DNA of 13,727 nt. Origin: Acidobacteriota bacterium (GTDB lineage: Bacteria; Acidobacteriota; Terriglobia; UBA7540). This document shows, piece after piece, positions 8,016 to 13,727 of this stretch. The notes below the pieces were generated by a model, which saw only the letters and a program-made list of their open reading frames with translations, did no database searches and was not told where the DNA came from. Location of the stretch: positions 1-13,727 of the forward strand of contig JAJYNF010000150.1 in assembly GCA_021786455.1 (NCBI GenBank). Direction: 5' to 3'. Each line of letters begins with the position of its first letter. Positions within the stretch are counted from its first letter, which is position 1. The position numbers and the translations under genes were made by a program.

Positions 8016-8225
8016 TTAGTCTCGCCCACGCACGGAATCGGCAACTCGGGCAAACATGTTTCCCCGCCGCGCGGCGAAAACCAAAATGCCAACGAACAGG
8101 CCAATAGCGGGTATGCCCAACACCAGGATGCCACTCCTCAATGCGTGGATGGCGTTAGCCTTGGCGGCGGCTGCCGACGTGTAACACAGGACGCATTGGG
8201 CCAACACAAGGCTCGAGGCTGGCAT
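8016..8225 (-). CDS. Small CxxC membrane protein heading the heme A cluster
   Basis: A 69-residue protein starting at ATG 8225, with GGAAG (8234-8238) 8 nt upstream. A longer reading back to 8513 exists, but its first 96 residues are arginine- and serine-rich, hydrophilic, and overlap the divergent gene, so I reject it. Residues 9-20 read AQCVLCYTSAAA with C11 and C14 as a CxxC pair. Residues about 31-52 form one membrane helix (GILVLGIPAIGLFVGILVF), followed by a basic tail. I recall similar short proteins beside cytochrome-oxidase genes in Acidobacteriota, but I know no assigned function. The CxxC could bind metal or heme or act as a redox pair. As first gene before ctaA it is probably tied to oxidase or heme A assembly. 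Confidence 0.7.
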   Translation of the reverse strand: MPASSLVLAQCVLCYTSAAAAKANAIHALRSGILVLGIPAIGLFVGILVFAARRGNMFARVADSVRGRD

Positions 8226-8259
8226 GGTACGCGCTTCCAAGCGGCTCAAACGCACACCT

Positions 8260-8265
8260 ATTGTA
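8260..8265 (-). promoter_or_regulatory. Candidate -10 box for the heme A cluster
   Basis: TACAAT on the minus strand (5 of 6 to TATAAT) lies 34 nt before the start of the 69-residue CxxC protein. Transcription would begin near 8253. No good -35 box stands 16-18 nt further up, so this promoter may need an activator or be weak. It lies in the 207-bp divergent gap between the heme A cluster and the YbhN gene. Confidence 0.3.
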
Positions 8266-8377
8266 CCACTTCTGCCTTTTGGCGACGCGACGTATTTGGT
8301 CGCGCTCTCTGGGTGGTCAGTCCGGCCTTTGGGCGTGCCGAAATCGAGAGACTCGCTCCGCCGCGCGATCCGCCCGC

Positions 8378-8406
8378 TTGACATCCCCGGACGCATTGGA
8401 TAGGTT
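8378..8406 (+). promoter_or_regulatory. Candidate sigma70-type promoter of the YbhN-family gene
   Basis: A perfect TTGACA (8378-8383) is followed after 17 nt by TAGGTT (8401-8406), which keeps the key T, A and final T of the -10 consensus. Transcription would begin near 8413, about 20 nt before the ATG at 8433. Confidence 0.45.
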
Positions 8407-8432
8407 GGCCAACGGGATAACTCGGACGCGAT

Positions 8433-9506
8433 ATGACAAAAACGAAACGACGATCGCTGGGACTCGGTGTAGGCGCCGTTCTCCTGGCCCTGGTCGTATA
8501 TAACCTGCGCCACAGTCCTACTTGGCGGAATTTCAACTGGGAGGGATTATGGAAATCGGTTACAAGCGCCCGGCCCGAGTGGTTACTCGCCGCCGTGGGA
8601 ACCGTGTACGCAACCTATTTAATCCGTGCCGTTCGGTGGGGATTCTTCATGAGCCAGATCAAGAGGGCATCGCTCAAAAACCTTTAAGCGGCCCAGATCT
8701 TAGGGTTTAGCTCGATTTATCTTATTGGCCGTCCGGGTGAATTTGTCCGGCCCGCGTATATCGCAAAGAAAGAAGATGTTCCGATTACTTCCATGCTTGC
8801 CGTGTGGCTGATGGAGCGGATATTCGACGCCGTTTTTCTAGCTCTCCTCTTCTCCGTGGCGCTTTCACTGCTTCCCGCCGGAGAGATGAGCGCGCACGGG
8901 GCGCGCGTATTGAAGGACTTACATCACGGAGGCGAGGTGATGTTGGGCATTTCTGGCGTGCTGGTCGGCTTGATTGTGGCTTATCGCCTGCGCACAGAAC
9001 AGATTGCCCGGTGGGTCCTCAAAGGTCTGGCGTTCCTTTCCAGCCAGCGTCGGCGCCACGTGGAGCACTTCCTGAAATCATTTGCGGAGGGATTGGGAGT
9101 CATTCGGGACTGGCCATCGTTTCTAGCGAGCGCATTGCTTACCGCTATCTTGTGGAGCACGAACGCCACCATCTTCTGGATGGTGTTCCGAGGGCTTCGG
9201 GGGCAACTGGCGCAAATGCCTTGGCTCGCGACGGCGATGGTGATGTTCTGTGCCGCGCTGGGTCTCGCGGTACAGCTTCCGGGCATTGGCGGGGGTTATC
9301 AGCTAGCGATCATTCTGGTGCTGACGGAGGTGTTCGGCATTGAAGCCGACGTGGCAGCAGGCGCTTCGATTCTCGTGTGGCTGGTAATGATCGTTCCCGC
9401 GCTGGCCCTGGCCGTGATTTTGCTGGTTCGAGAGGGATTATCCCTCCGGCGGCTCCAGGCGATCGCCACGGAGGAGGAGCGCGCGGCCGAGATGGCCCAA
9501 AATTGA
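8433..9506 (+). pseudogene. YbhN/AglD-type lysylphosphatidylglycerol synthase TM-family protein, interrupted by an in-frame TAA
   Basis: One frame runs from ATG 8433 to the TGA at 9504-9506, broken only by a TAA at 8685-8687 (codon 85). Before the stop is a start-proximal helix (about 10-24), EWLLAAVGTVYATYLIRAVRW and SLKNL. Straight after the stop, in the same frame, the family signature continues: AAQILGFSSIYLIGRPGEFV and the rest to ITSMLAVWLMERIFDAVFLA. The gene ends with GIGGGYQLAIILVLTEVFGI and a basic tail. Read through, it would be about 357 residues with several membrane helices, the normal family size. Such proteins (UPF0104) are membrane flippase or synthase-like factors, often in envelope lipid pathways. 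As written, translation yields an 84-residue piece; the downstream piece has no good start until ATG 8793, which lacks a ribosome binding site. A recent nonsense mutation or a base-call error are the main readings. Confidence 0.85.
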
Positions 9507-9595
9507 TCGGCACGACCCAACATTACCCCCAGGAAATTTGAAGGAAGTTTTCGGCTGGCAACCGCGCGAAGCCAGAAGGAGAGTTGGAGGCCGGC

Positions 9596-10057
9596 ATGAA
9601 GTGTCCTTTCTGCTCTCACGCAAGAGATAAAGTCGTAGATTCGCGAGCAGCCAAGGCCGGCGACACCATTCGCCGCCGCCGCGAATGTCTCCATTGCGGG
9701 CGCCGCTTTACGACTTACGAGCGGTTGGATGAAATTCCTTCCATGGTCGTTAAGAAAGACGGTAGTCGCGAGAAGTTTGACCGGCAGAAGACCCTTGTCG
9801 GAATTCTTAAAGCTTGCGAAAAACGCCCGGTGCCGATGAACCGGCTTGAGCAAATCGTCAACGACCTTGAAGCTTACGTAGCGGAATCTCCCAGCCGTGA
9901 GCGGCGAAGCTCCGAATTAGGCGCACGGGTCATGGCCCGATTGAAAAAGCTCGATAAGGTGGCCTATGTCCGGTTCGCCTCGGTTTATTTGGACTTCAAG
10001 GATGTCAGAGAATTTATGACCGAATTGAAAGACCTGCTCAAGGCAAAAACTCGATGA
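9596..10057 (+). CDS. nrdR: Transcriptional repressor NrdR
   Basis: A 153-residue protein, the usual NrdR length. The N-terminal zinc ribbon has C3, C6, C31 and C34 (MKCPFC and ECLHCGRRFTTYER), and an ATP-cone domain covers about 49-139, starting PSMVVKKDGSREKFDRQKT and including YVRFASVYLDFKD. NrdR binds ATP or dATP and represses ribonucleotide reductase genes through NrdR boxes. I chose ATG 9596 because GGAGG (9586-9590) sits 5 nt upstream and because the family begins MKCP; a start at 9584 would add four residues. No nrd structural gene and no obvious NrdR box pair is in the window, so its targets lie elsewhere. It follows the interrupted YbhN gene by 89 nt and converges with the acetyltransferase gene; no terminator is visible in the 60 bp between them. 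Confidence 0.97.
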   Translation: MKCPFCSHARDKVVDSRAAKAGDTIRRRRECLHCGRRFTTYERLDEIPSMVVKKDGSREKFDRQKTLVGILKACEKRPVPMNRLEQIVNDLEAYVAESPSRERRSSELGARVMARLKKLDKVAYVRFASVYLDFKDVREFMTELKDLLKAKTR

Positions 10058-10117
10058 TTCGTCTCCCCGGATGGCGCGAACCCTTGCGGCCACCCTCTGC
10101 CTGTTACCCTGGCCCCG

Positions 10118-11119
10118 CTACATCGCGTTCGTTAAGGTGGAAGAGGAGTCCTTGGAGTGCCGTTGCCAAACGAAGGCTCCGAAGGCACGAAAGGTGCGAA
10201 AGCCAAGTCGTTGATAGAGCCGGATGGCGCCGTGGTTCAGGCTGGTCGCGGTCAACGATACTTCACGGAAGCCCTGACATTGCAAGTGGTTAAGACCACG
10301 TCGGAGCAAGGCAGTCCCTACACCAGCTCCTTGGAACTCCACGCCCACGGCGATCTGCGGAAGATGCGCGGTTTCCCGCCGTACTCGGGTAGCGCCCAGG
10401 ATTCCCGCCAGCTTGCGCGTCGGACGATGGAATGCGACAAAAGACGCCTGGCCCAAAAATTCCCCGCAACCGTGATGATAGACTACATTCTCTAGCAATC
10501 GCGACACCCCTGCGAGCGATGCATATTGCTCGTTGATGGCCGCATCTACATGGTGGTGATAGGCGTGATAGAGGAGTTCCGCTGCTTGGCGGTCATGGCA
10601 CCTTTCCCAAGGTGCAATCTCGAAGTCACCCTTCGAGCGCGAAGAAGTCTCAGAGGCAATGGATTCAGCCGTGTTTGAAGTTGAGAGAGGAACCGCCATA
10701 AACTCGCGGATATAGCCCTCGAAGCAATGGATGCGAAACCAGGGGGCTAGGCTCTCAAAGGAGAAATGTGGGAGCTGCGCCTCAACGCGGTGGGTCTGAG
10801 GGCTGGTGAGGAGATGGCGCAAAACCCGGTCAAGAAGTTGCTTAGCATACATTAGCTCCGCCTGGTTGGGCTCGATGAACAGGTCAGCGATGTGCGCCCT
10901 CGGTCCCTCCAGAAAATAGAAGCAGAAACCTCGTATTTTCCCATCTGACCGTAAGGTGTAGCCCGAAAGTCGCCTTTCCTCGAGCCAGGTGCTGATGAGA
11001 CGGGAGGATGCCGAGTAGTCCCAATGAAGCTCCGTCTCCCAAGCTCGCGACTCTGCCTCCAGCAGTGGCCTCAAAGCAGCGGGCTCGACATCAAGAATAT
11101 TCACGATTTCGGATTCCAC
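10118..11119 (-). CDS. Tandem GNAT-domain N-acetyltransferase
   Basis: A protein of about 333 residues made of two GNAT-like halves. The C-terminal half is clear: LAGILGATRVRRETAHLPQI, then acetyl-CoA loop motif A in VGVEFQGAGVGTALLRRGL, then SLTATSLNHGAIRLYQRLGF. The N-terminal half (GKIRGFCFYFLEGPRAHIADLFIEPN... in two parts, then a helix LLDRVLRHLL) is weaker and lacks a clean QxxGxG loop, so it may be structural. The substrate is unknown. I prefer the GTG at 11119 (AAAGG about 7 nt upstream); a GTG at 11188 adds 23 residues that look non-coding, and a candidate -10 (TATACT, 11163-11168) lies between the two starts. It is transcribed after the LysE-like gene with a gap of 113 nt, hinting at a functional pair. 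Confidence 0.8.
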   Translation of the reverse strand: MESEIVNILDVEPAALRPLLEAESRAWETELHWDYSASSRLISTWLEERRLSGYTLRSDGKIRGFCFYFLEGPRAHIADLFIEPNQAELMYAKQLLDRVLRHLLTSPQTHRVEAQLPHFSFESLAPWFRIHCFEGYIREFMAVPLSTSNTAESIASETSSRSKGDFEIAPWERCHDRQAAELLYHAYHHHVDAAINEQYASLAGVSRLLENVVYHHGCGEFLGQASFVAFHRPTRKLAGILGATRVRRETAHLPQIAVGVEFQGAGVGTALLRRGLNHLQCQGFREVSLTATSLNHGAIRLYQRLGFRTFRAFGAFVWQRHSKDSSSTLTNAM

Positions 11120-11232
11120 AACACGGCCTTTCGTGGAGCTTCTATATGGGCGCACGCCTCCGAGTATATCGCAACCCAATCGGCGCACGGCTCGCTCCTG
11201 ACGCTTGCGCCATCCCGATGGGCGGTTTTGGC

Positions 11233-11847
11233 TTATTTTGAGAGGTAAGCTCGGAGGAGATAAGAAATTCCCAAAAGCAACAGTAACAGATTGGCAACGG
11301 TAAACAGCCTCCGCTTGAAGGCTTTATGCAGGCTGGCCCCCCAAACCATTAAGAGAAGGGATGAGACGGCCGCCCCATAGTAGCCCAGAAGGCTCCCGGC
11401 AAAAAACGGGACGATGTGCCAATAACCCCTCAACCGGCCCTCGGAGAGAATGGGGCCCGCAATGGTCAGCCAATAAATCCACGTTCCGGGGGCGGCGATT
11501 TCCGCCAGCACAGCCGCCGAGACACTGGTGTAAGTGAGGTGAGGAGATTCGGCGACCTCATCCTGTTGTTTGCCTCGGCTTTCGATTAAGGCATAAATCG
11601 CAAACCCGATGACGGTCACGCCCCCGACGTAAGCCACATCGTGCGCCCATTCGATAGGAATGTGCTGGTAGAAGAACAAGGTGAGGAGTAACAGCAGTCC
11701 GTCCACCACCAGGGGAACGCCTACCAGAACCATCAGTGCGCGCAGCCAGCGGTTGAGTCCTACCTGTGATAGAGCAATCAAGTGAAGCGGGCTCGGAAAC
11801 AAACCACCCACGACTCCCATTCCGGCGCCAAGTAGTAGAAGCTCCAT
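11233..11847 (-). CDS. LysE-like transporter
   Basis: A 204-residue protein with about six membrane helices. It resembles the LysE/RhtB exporter superfamily: the N-terminal GAGMGVVGGLFPSPLHLIAL corresponds to the family's glycine-rich helix with a PGP-like turn, and a central loop is followed by AEIAAPGTWIYWLTIAGPIL, which resembles the usual NPK/P-containing helix 4. Members export amino acids or related small molecules. The ATG at 11847 is chosen because GGAG (11852-11855) is 4 nt upstream; a longer reading to 11901 would begin before the candidate promoter's -10. Sequence drift from the family's standard motifs leaves some doubt, and a plain six-helix membrane protein label would also fit. 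Confidence 0.7.
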   Translation of the reverse strand: MELLLLGAGMGVVGGLFPSPLHLIALSQVGLNRWLRALMVLVGVPLVVDGLLLLLTLFFYQHIPIEWAHDVAYVGGVTVIGFAIYALIESRGKQQDEVAESPHLTYTSVSAAVLAEIAAPGTWIYWLTIAGPILSEGRLRGYWHIVPFFAGSLLGYYGAAVSSLLLMVWGASLHKAFKRRLFTVANLLLLLLGISYLLRAYLSK

Positions 11848-11869
11848 CGTTCTCCAAACGTGGTCAGCA

Positions 11870-11897
11870 ATATTAAGCCGCTGGAGGGAAAAAACAA
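11870..11897 (-). promoter_or_regulatory. Candidate sigma70-type promoter of the LysE-like gene
   Basis: On the minus strand, TTGTTT (11892-11897) and TAATAT (11870-11875) are 16 nt apart. Transcription would begin near 11863, a leader of about 16 nt. It supports the ATG at 11847 rather than the longer reading. Confidence 0.4.
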
Positions 11898-11924
11898 ACA
11901 AATCCTTGCTTAGAGTTTGCTAAT

Positions 11925-11938
11925 CGGCTCACGAGCCG
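11925..11938. repeat. Palindrome CGGCTC-AC-GAGCCG
   Basis: Six-base arms around a 2-nt centre. It lies 27 nt upstream of the -35 box of the LysE-like gene. The 2-nt loop is too short for a good terminator hairpin, and no T run follows. It could be a dimeric regulator's operator, or chance in GC-rich DNA. Confidence 0.3.
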
Positions 11939-12016
11939 GACTTTAGACAAGTGGGATCAAACGAACCGTTGATTCCACCCTGCCTGAAAGCCTGCTTTTC
12001 CCTTGTACAGCTTCCC

Positions 12017-12301
12017 TTTGCGGTTCGAAAGGGCTCTGCCGTCGTATGCCAATCAATATCTTCGATCTACACGAGGGATGTCAACAAAGCTTTTCGCGCC
12101 CTCCGCGATATGGAGACGGGGATTTTCTACGTGAATGCTCCTACCATAGGCGCTGAAACCCACTTGCCATTCGGCGGAATGAAGCAGACAGGCAACGGCC
12201 ACCGTAAGGCTGCGGCCGCGGCCCTTGATTTTTATTCCGAGTGGAAATCGGTTTATATTGATTACAGCGACCGCTTACAGCGCGCGCAAATGGATTCGTA
12301 A
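12017..12301 (+). pseudogene. Aldehyde dehydrogenase, C-terminal remnant
   Basis: About 94 codons align by eye with the C-terminal end of NAD(P)-dependent aldehyde dehydrogenases: AVRKGSAV, SSIYTRDVNKAFRALRDMET, GIFYVNAPTIGAETHLPFGG, MKQTGNGHRKAAAAALDFYS, EWKSVY, then a normal stop at 12299-12301. A full ALDH is near 500 residues; the NAD-binding domain and the catalytic cysteine are absent, and the 120 bases before 12017 show no ALDH similarity. The remnant also looks worn: the usual EYG before SS is VCQ, and the usual HREAGTAAL is HRKAAAAAL. No plausible start with a ribosome binding site serves it. It is best read as the tail of a gene whose front was lost by deletion or rearrangement. Confidence 0.85.
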
Positions 12302-12371
12302 AGCCTTCGCGGCCCCAAAAGCCTTCCGGGCGCAAGGGGAAAATCATTCCACAGCGGCGCTGCTCGCTGAG

Positions 12372-12400
12372 TTGACAGCTCAGGCAGACTCCTCTAGCAT
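12372..12400 (+). promoter_or_regulatory. Candidate sigma70-type promoter of the STAS gene
   Basis: A perfect TTGACA (12372-12377) and TAGCAT (12395-12400, 4 of 6) are separated by 17 nt. Transcription would start near 12407, giving a leader of about 110 nt to the GTG at 12519. The rest of 12302-12518 carries no gene I can support. Confidence 0.45.
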
Positions 12401-12518
12401 TGCAAACTGGAGTGAATTTGGGACGCTGGCCGTTGTAAAAAATCCTTCCGGCTCCAAGTGACGGTTGCGGCCTCATGGCTCGGCGGAGCTGGGGGGTAAC
12501 GTAGAACAGGCGGGCAAT

Positions 12519-12962
12519 GTGAGAATTTCAATTCGTTTCAATCAGGATGTAGCCATCATGACCCTTAATGGTAAGTTCATGGCGGGCAGCGACGGGCCGT
12601 TTTTGCGGCAAAAGGTCAGGGACTTGCTTGAGGCGGGCACAAGCAAGCTCCTTCTGGATTTTTCCCGTGTTCCCTATATTGACTCAACCGGCTTAGGCTT
12701 TCTAGCGGGAAGCCGCGGCACGGTAGAGGAGGCCGGGGCAAAGCTGGTCCTGGCCGGCGTCAATCGCCATGTGCGGAAAGTGCTCGATGATCTCAAGCTT
12801 TCGCCATTGTTTGACATCGTGCCCGACGAGCCGGCAGGAATGGTCCGGCTGCACGAAAGCGCCGGCTCTGCTGTCGAAAACCAAGGGCAGGGACCGAAAG
12901 GCGGCAAATCGCGGCGCAACTCAAACCCGCCGACCCCATCTGACCCGAATCCGGCTTCCTGA
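12519..12962 (+). CDS. STAS-domain anti-sigma factor antagonist
   Basis: A 147-residue protein with a SpoIIAA/RsbV-type STAS domain over about residues 1-112: VRISIRFNQDVAIMTLNGKF, KLLLDFSRVPYIDSTGLGFL, AGAKLVLAGVNRHVRKVLDD and LFDIV. Ser56 in YIDSTGLG is the serine that partner kinases phosphorylate in this family; unphosphorylated, the protein binds the anti-sigma kinase and frees its sigma factor. About 35 residues after the domain are Gly, Ser, Pro and Asn-rich and look disordered. I chose GTG 12519 since the family starts at this strand; a TTG at 12465 would add 18 residues without a good ribosome binding site. No serine-kinase anti-sigma or phosphatase gene is adjacent, so its partners are elsewhere. 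Confidence 0.85.
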   Translation: MRISIRFNQDVAIMTLNGKFMAGSDGPFLRQKVRDLLEAGTSKLLLDFSRVPYIDSTGLGFLAGSRGTVEEAGAKLVLAGVNRHVRKVLDDLKLSPLFDIVPDEPAGMVRLHESAGSAVENQGQGPKGGKSRRNSNPPTPSDPNPAS

Positions 12963-13058
12963 TCTCGGCCTCCGGAGCTTGTGAAAGCCGGGCAATATTA
13001 TGGTGGGACGCCGGCTCTCCCTCCTACATCGCACCGGGCAAGAGGCGCGCGAACACCG

Positions 13059-13727
13059 TTGAAGATTCCTAAATTCAGCTTGCGCAAAATTCGGGCCGGC
13101 TGGAGCCGCTGGCATTATCTATGGTTCGTCGTGGGATTACTGTTCATGTTTGTCTCCCGCGGCGTTGCGCAAACCAGCACGCGGTTGCTCCTGTCTGCCA
13201 ACGACACTGTTCCTGACCACCCCGGCTTTGTCTTCGGCCCTTTCTCGGCGCTCGCCATGAACGCCAAAAAGCAGGTGGCTTTTCTGACCACCTTGTTGAG
13301 CCCTCGCGCGCAATTGCCGGCCATCGGCCGCTCATCCGGCGTGTCGTTTTCCATAGTAGCGTTTCAAGGGCTTGTGGCCCCCGTGCCCGGCACGTTGTTC
13401 GATGCCTTCGGAGCGCCCAGCATCAACGACAGCGGGGCCATTGCCTTCTATGCCACGCTACGAAGCACGGGCGGCGCGTCCGCACCTTCGAGCGGGATCT
13501 TCTTCGTCGCCAACGGTGAGCCGGCTGCCGCGGTTACCAGCGGGCAAGAAGCTTCAGCATCTTCAAGGTTGTTCCAGGCCTTCTCGTCACCGGTCATCGG
13601 GTCTTCTGGAGCGATTCTCTTCGGCGCACTCACCGCAGGAAACCCAGGCGCGAGCGGCTTGTATCTTTGGACCTCGCAAGGTGTCGAAACAGTTCCCTTG
13701 CCTGCCGGTTTCACGCTCGGCTCGGGC
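13059..13727 (+). CDS. Secreted repeat-containing protein (3' end outside window)
   Basis: The frame stays open from here to the right edge (223 codons). The N-terminus is basic (KIPKFSLRKIRAGWSR) and leads into a hydrophobic stretch (HYLWFVVGLLFMFVSRGVAQ) that looks like a signal peptide with cleavage after GVAQ. The mature part repeats a pattern of about 50-70 residues: an aromatic/Pro turn, INDSGAIAF-type strand, then GIFF/GLYL-type strand and a Gly turn. Copies are near PSINDSGAIAFYATL..SGIFFVANG and PVIGSSGAILFGALT..SGLYLWTSQG, with a weaker one near ALAMNAKKQVAFLTTL. This suggests a beta-rich repeat fold, perhaps propeller-like, on the cell surface or exported. I do not know its function. 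The TTG at 13059 is the listed start; a GTG at 12981 in the same frame has GGAG only 3 nt away and would put 26 extra residues before the signal. Confidence 0.75.
   Translation, partial: MKIPKFSLRKIRAGWSRWHYLWFVVGLLFMFVSRGVAQTSTRLLLSANDTVPDHPGFVFGPFSALAMNAKKQVAFLTTLLSPRAQLPAIGRSSGVSFSIVAFQGLVAPVPGTLFDAFGAPSINDSGAIAFYATLRSTGGASAPSSGIFFVANGEPAAAVTSGQEASASSRLFQAFSSPVIGSSGAILFGALTAGNPGASGLYLWTSQGVETVPLPAGFTLGSG

Noticed and set aside
8226..8513. N-terminal 96-residue extension of the CxxC protein on the minus strand
   Set aside because: It is hydrophilic and arginine- and serine-rich, overlaps the divergent YbhN gene and its promoter, and the ATG at 8225 has its own ribosome binding site.
9299..9853. 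184-residue open frame on the minus strand
   Set aside because: It lies opposite the YbhN 3' end and the well-supported nrdR gene, and shows no recognisable motif.
10058..10117. Possible bidirectional terminator between nrdR and the acetyltransferase gene
   Set aside because: I found no convincing stem followed by T residues on either strand.
10157..10495. 112-residue open frame on the plus strand
   Set aside because: It is the complement of the clear GNAT domain and has no family resemblance.
12022..12029. GGTTCGAA, resembling a tRNA T loop
   Set aside because: No flanking T-stem or acceptor pairing, and the bases fall inside the AVRKG part of the aldehyde dehydrogenase remnant.
13448..13714. 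88-residue open frame on the minus strand
   Set aside because: It is opposite the repeat protein, whose plus-strand frame is open, has a signal peptide and shows internal repeats.

Overview
The window looks like a chromosomal stretch from a GC-rich, probably soil- or sediment-dwelling bacterium, most likely Acidobacteriota. That placement is an inference. It rests on the style of the heme A / cytochrome-oxidase maturation cluster, the small CxxC membrane protein at its head, a secreted repeat protein of a kind I associate with that phylum, and frequent TTG and GTG starts. No rRNA, tRNA, CRISPR array, insertion sequence or phage gene was seen. No gene-free stretch exceeds about 220 bases.

Region 1 (1-4271) is the end of a surface-polysaccharide cluster. 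Three genes run rightward: a left-truncated glycosyltransferase-2/polysaccharide deacetylase fusion, a SAM methyltransferase, and a GT4 glycosyltransferase. A second SAM methyltransferase faces them on the minus strand and overlaps the GT4 gene tail to tail by 44 bp.

Region 2 (4458-8225, all minus strand) is a heme/oxidase-maturation block. In transcription order it holds a 69-residue CxxC membrane protein, ctaA (heme A synthase), ctaB (heme O synthase), a DUF420/CtaM-like membrane protein, a MOSC-domain protein and a HemJ/CopD-like membrane protein. The ctaA-ctaB and ctaB-DUF420 junctions are 4-bp stop/start overlaps, so these three are probably translationally coupled. The HemJ-like gene has its own candidate promoter.

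Region 3 (8226-10057, plus strand) starts at a divergent promoter region. It holds a YbhN/AglD-type membrane protein (lysylphosphatidylglycerol synthase TM family) interrupted by a single in-frame TAA, followed by an intact nrdR repressor gene.

Region 4 (10118-11847, minus strand) is a LysE-like transporter followed by a tandem-GNAT acetyltransferase.

Region 5 (12017-13727, plus strand) holds a decayed C-terminal remnant of an aldehyde dehydrogenase, a stand-alone STAS-domain anti-sigma-factor antagonist with a good sigma70-type promoter, and the start of a secreted repeat protein that runs off the right edge.

No clearly new multi-gene system is visible. The points most worth following up are the nonsense codon in the YbhN gene, the 69-residue CxxC protein heading the heme A cluster, and the aldehyde dehydrogenase remnant.
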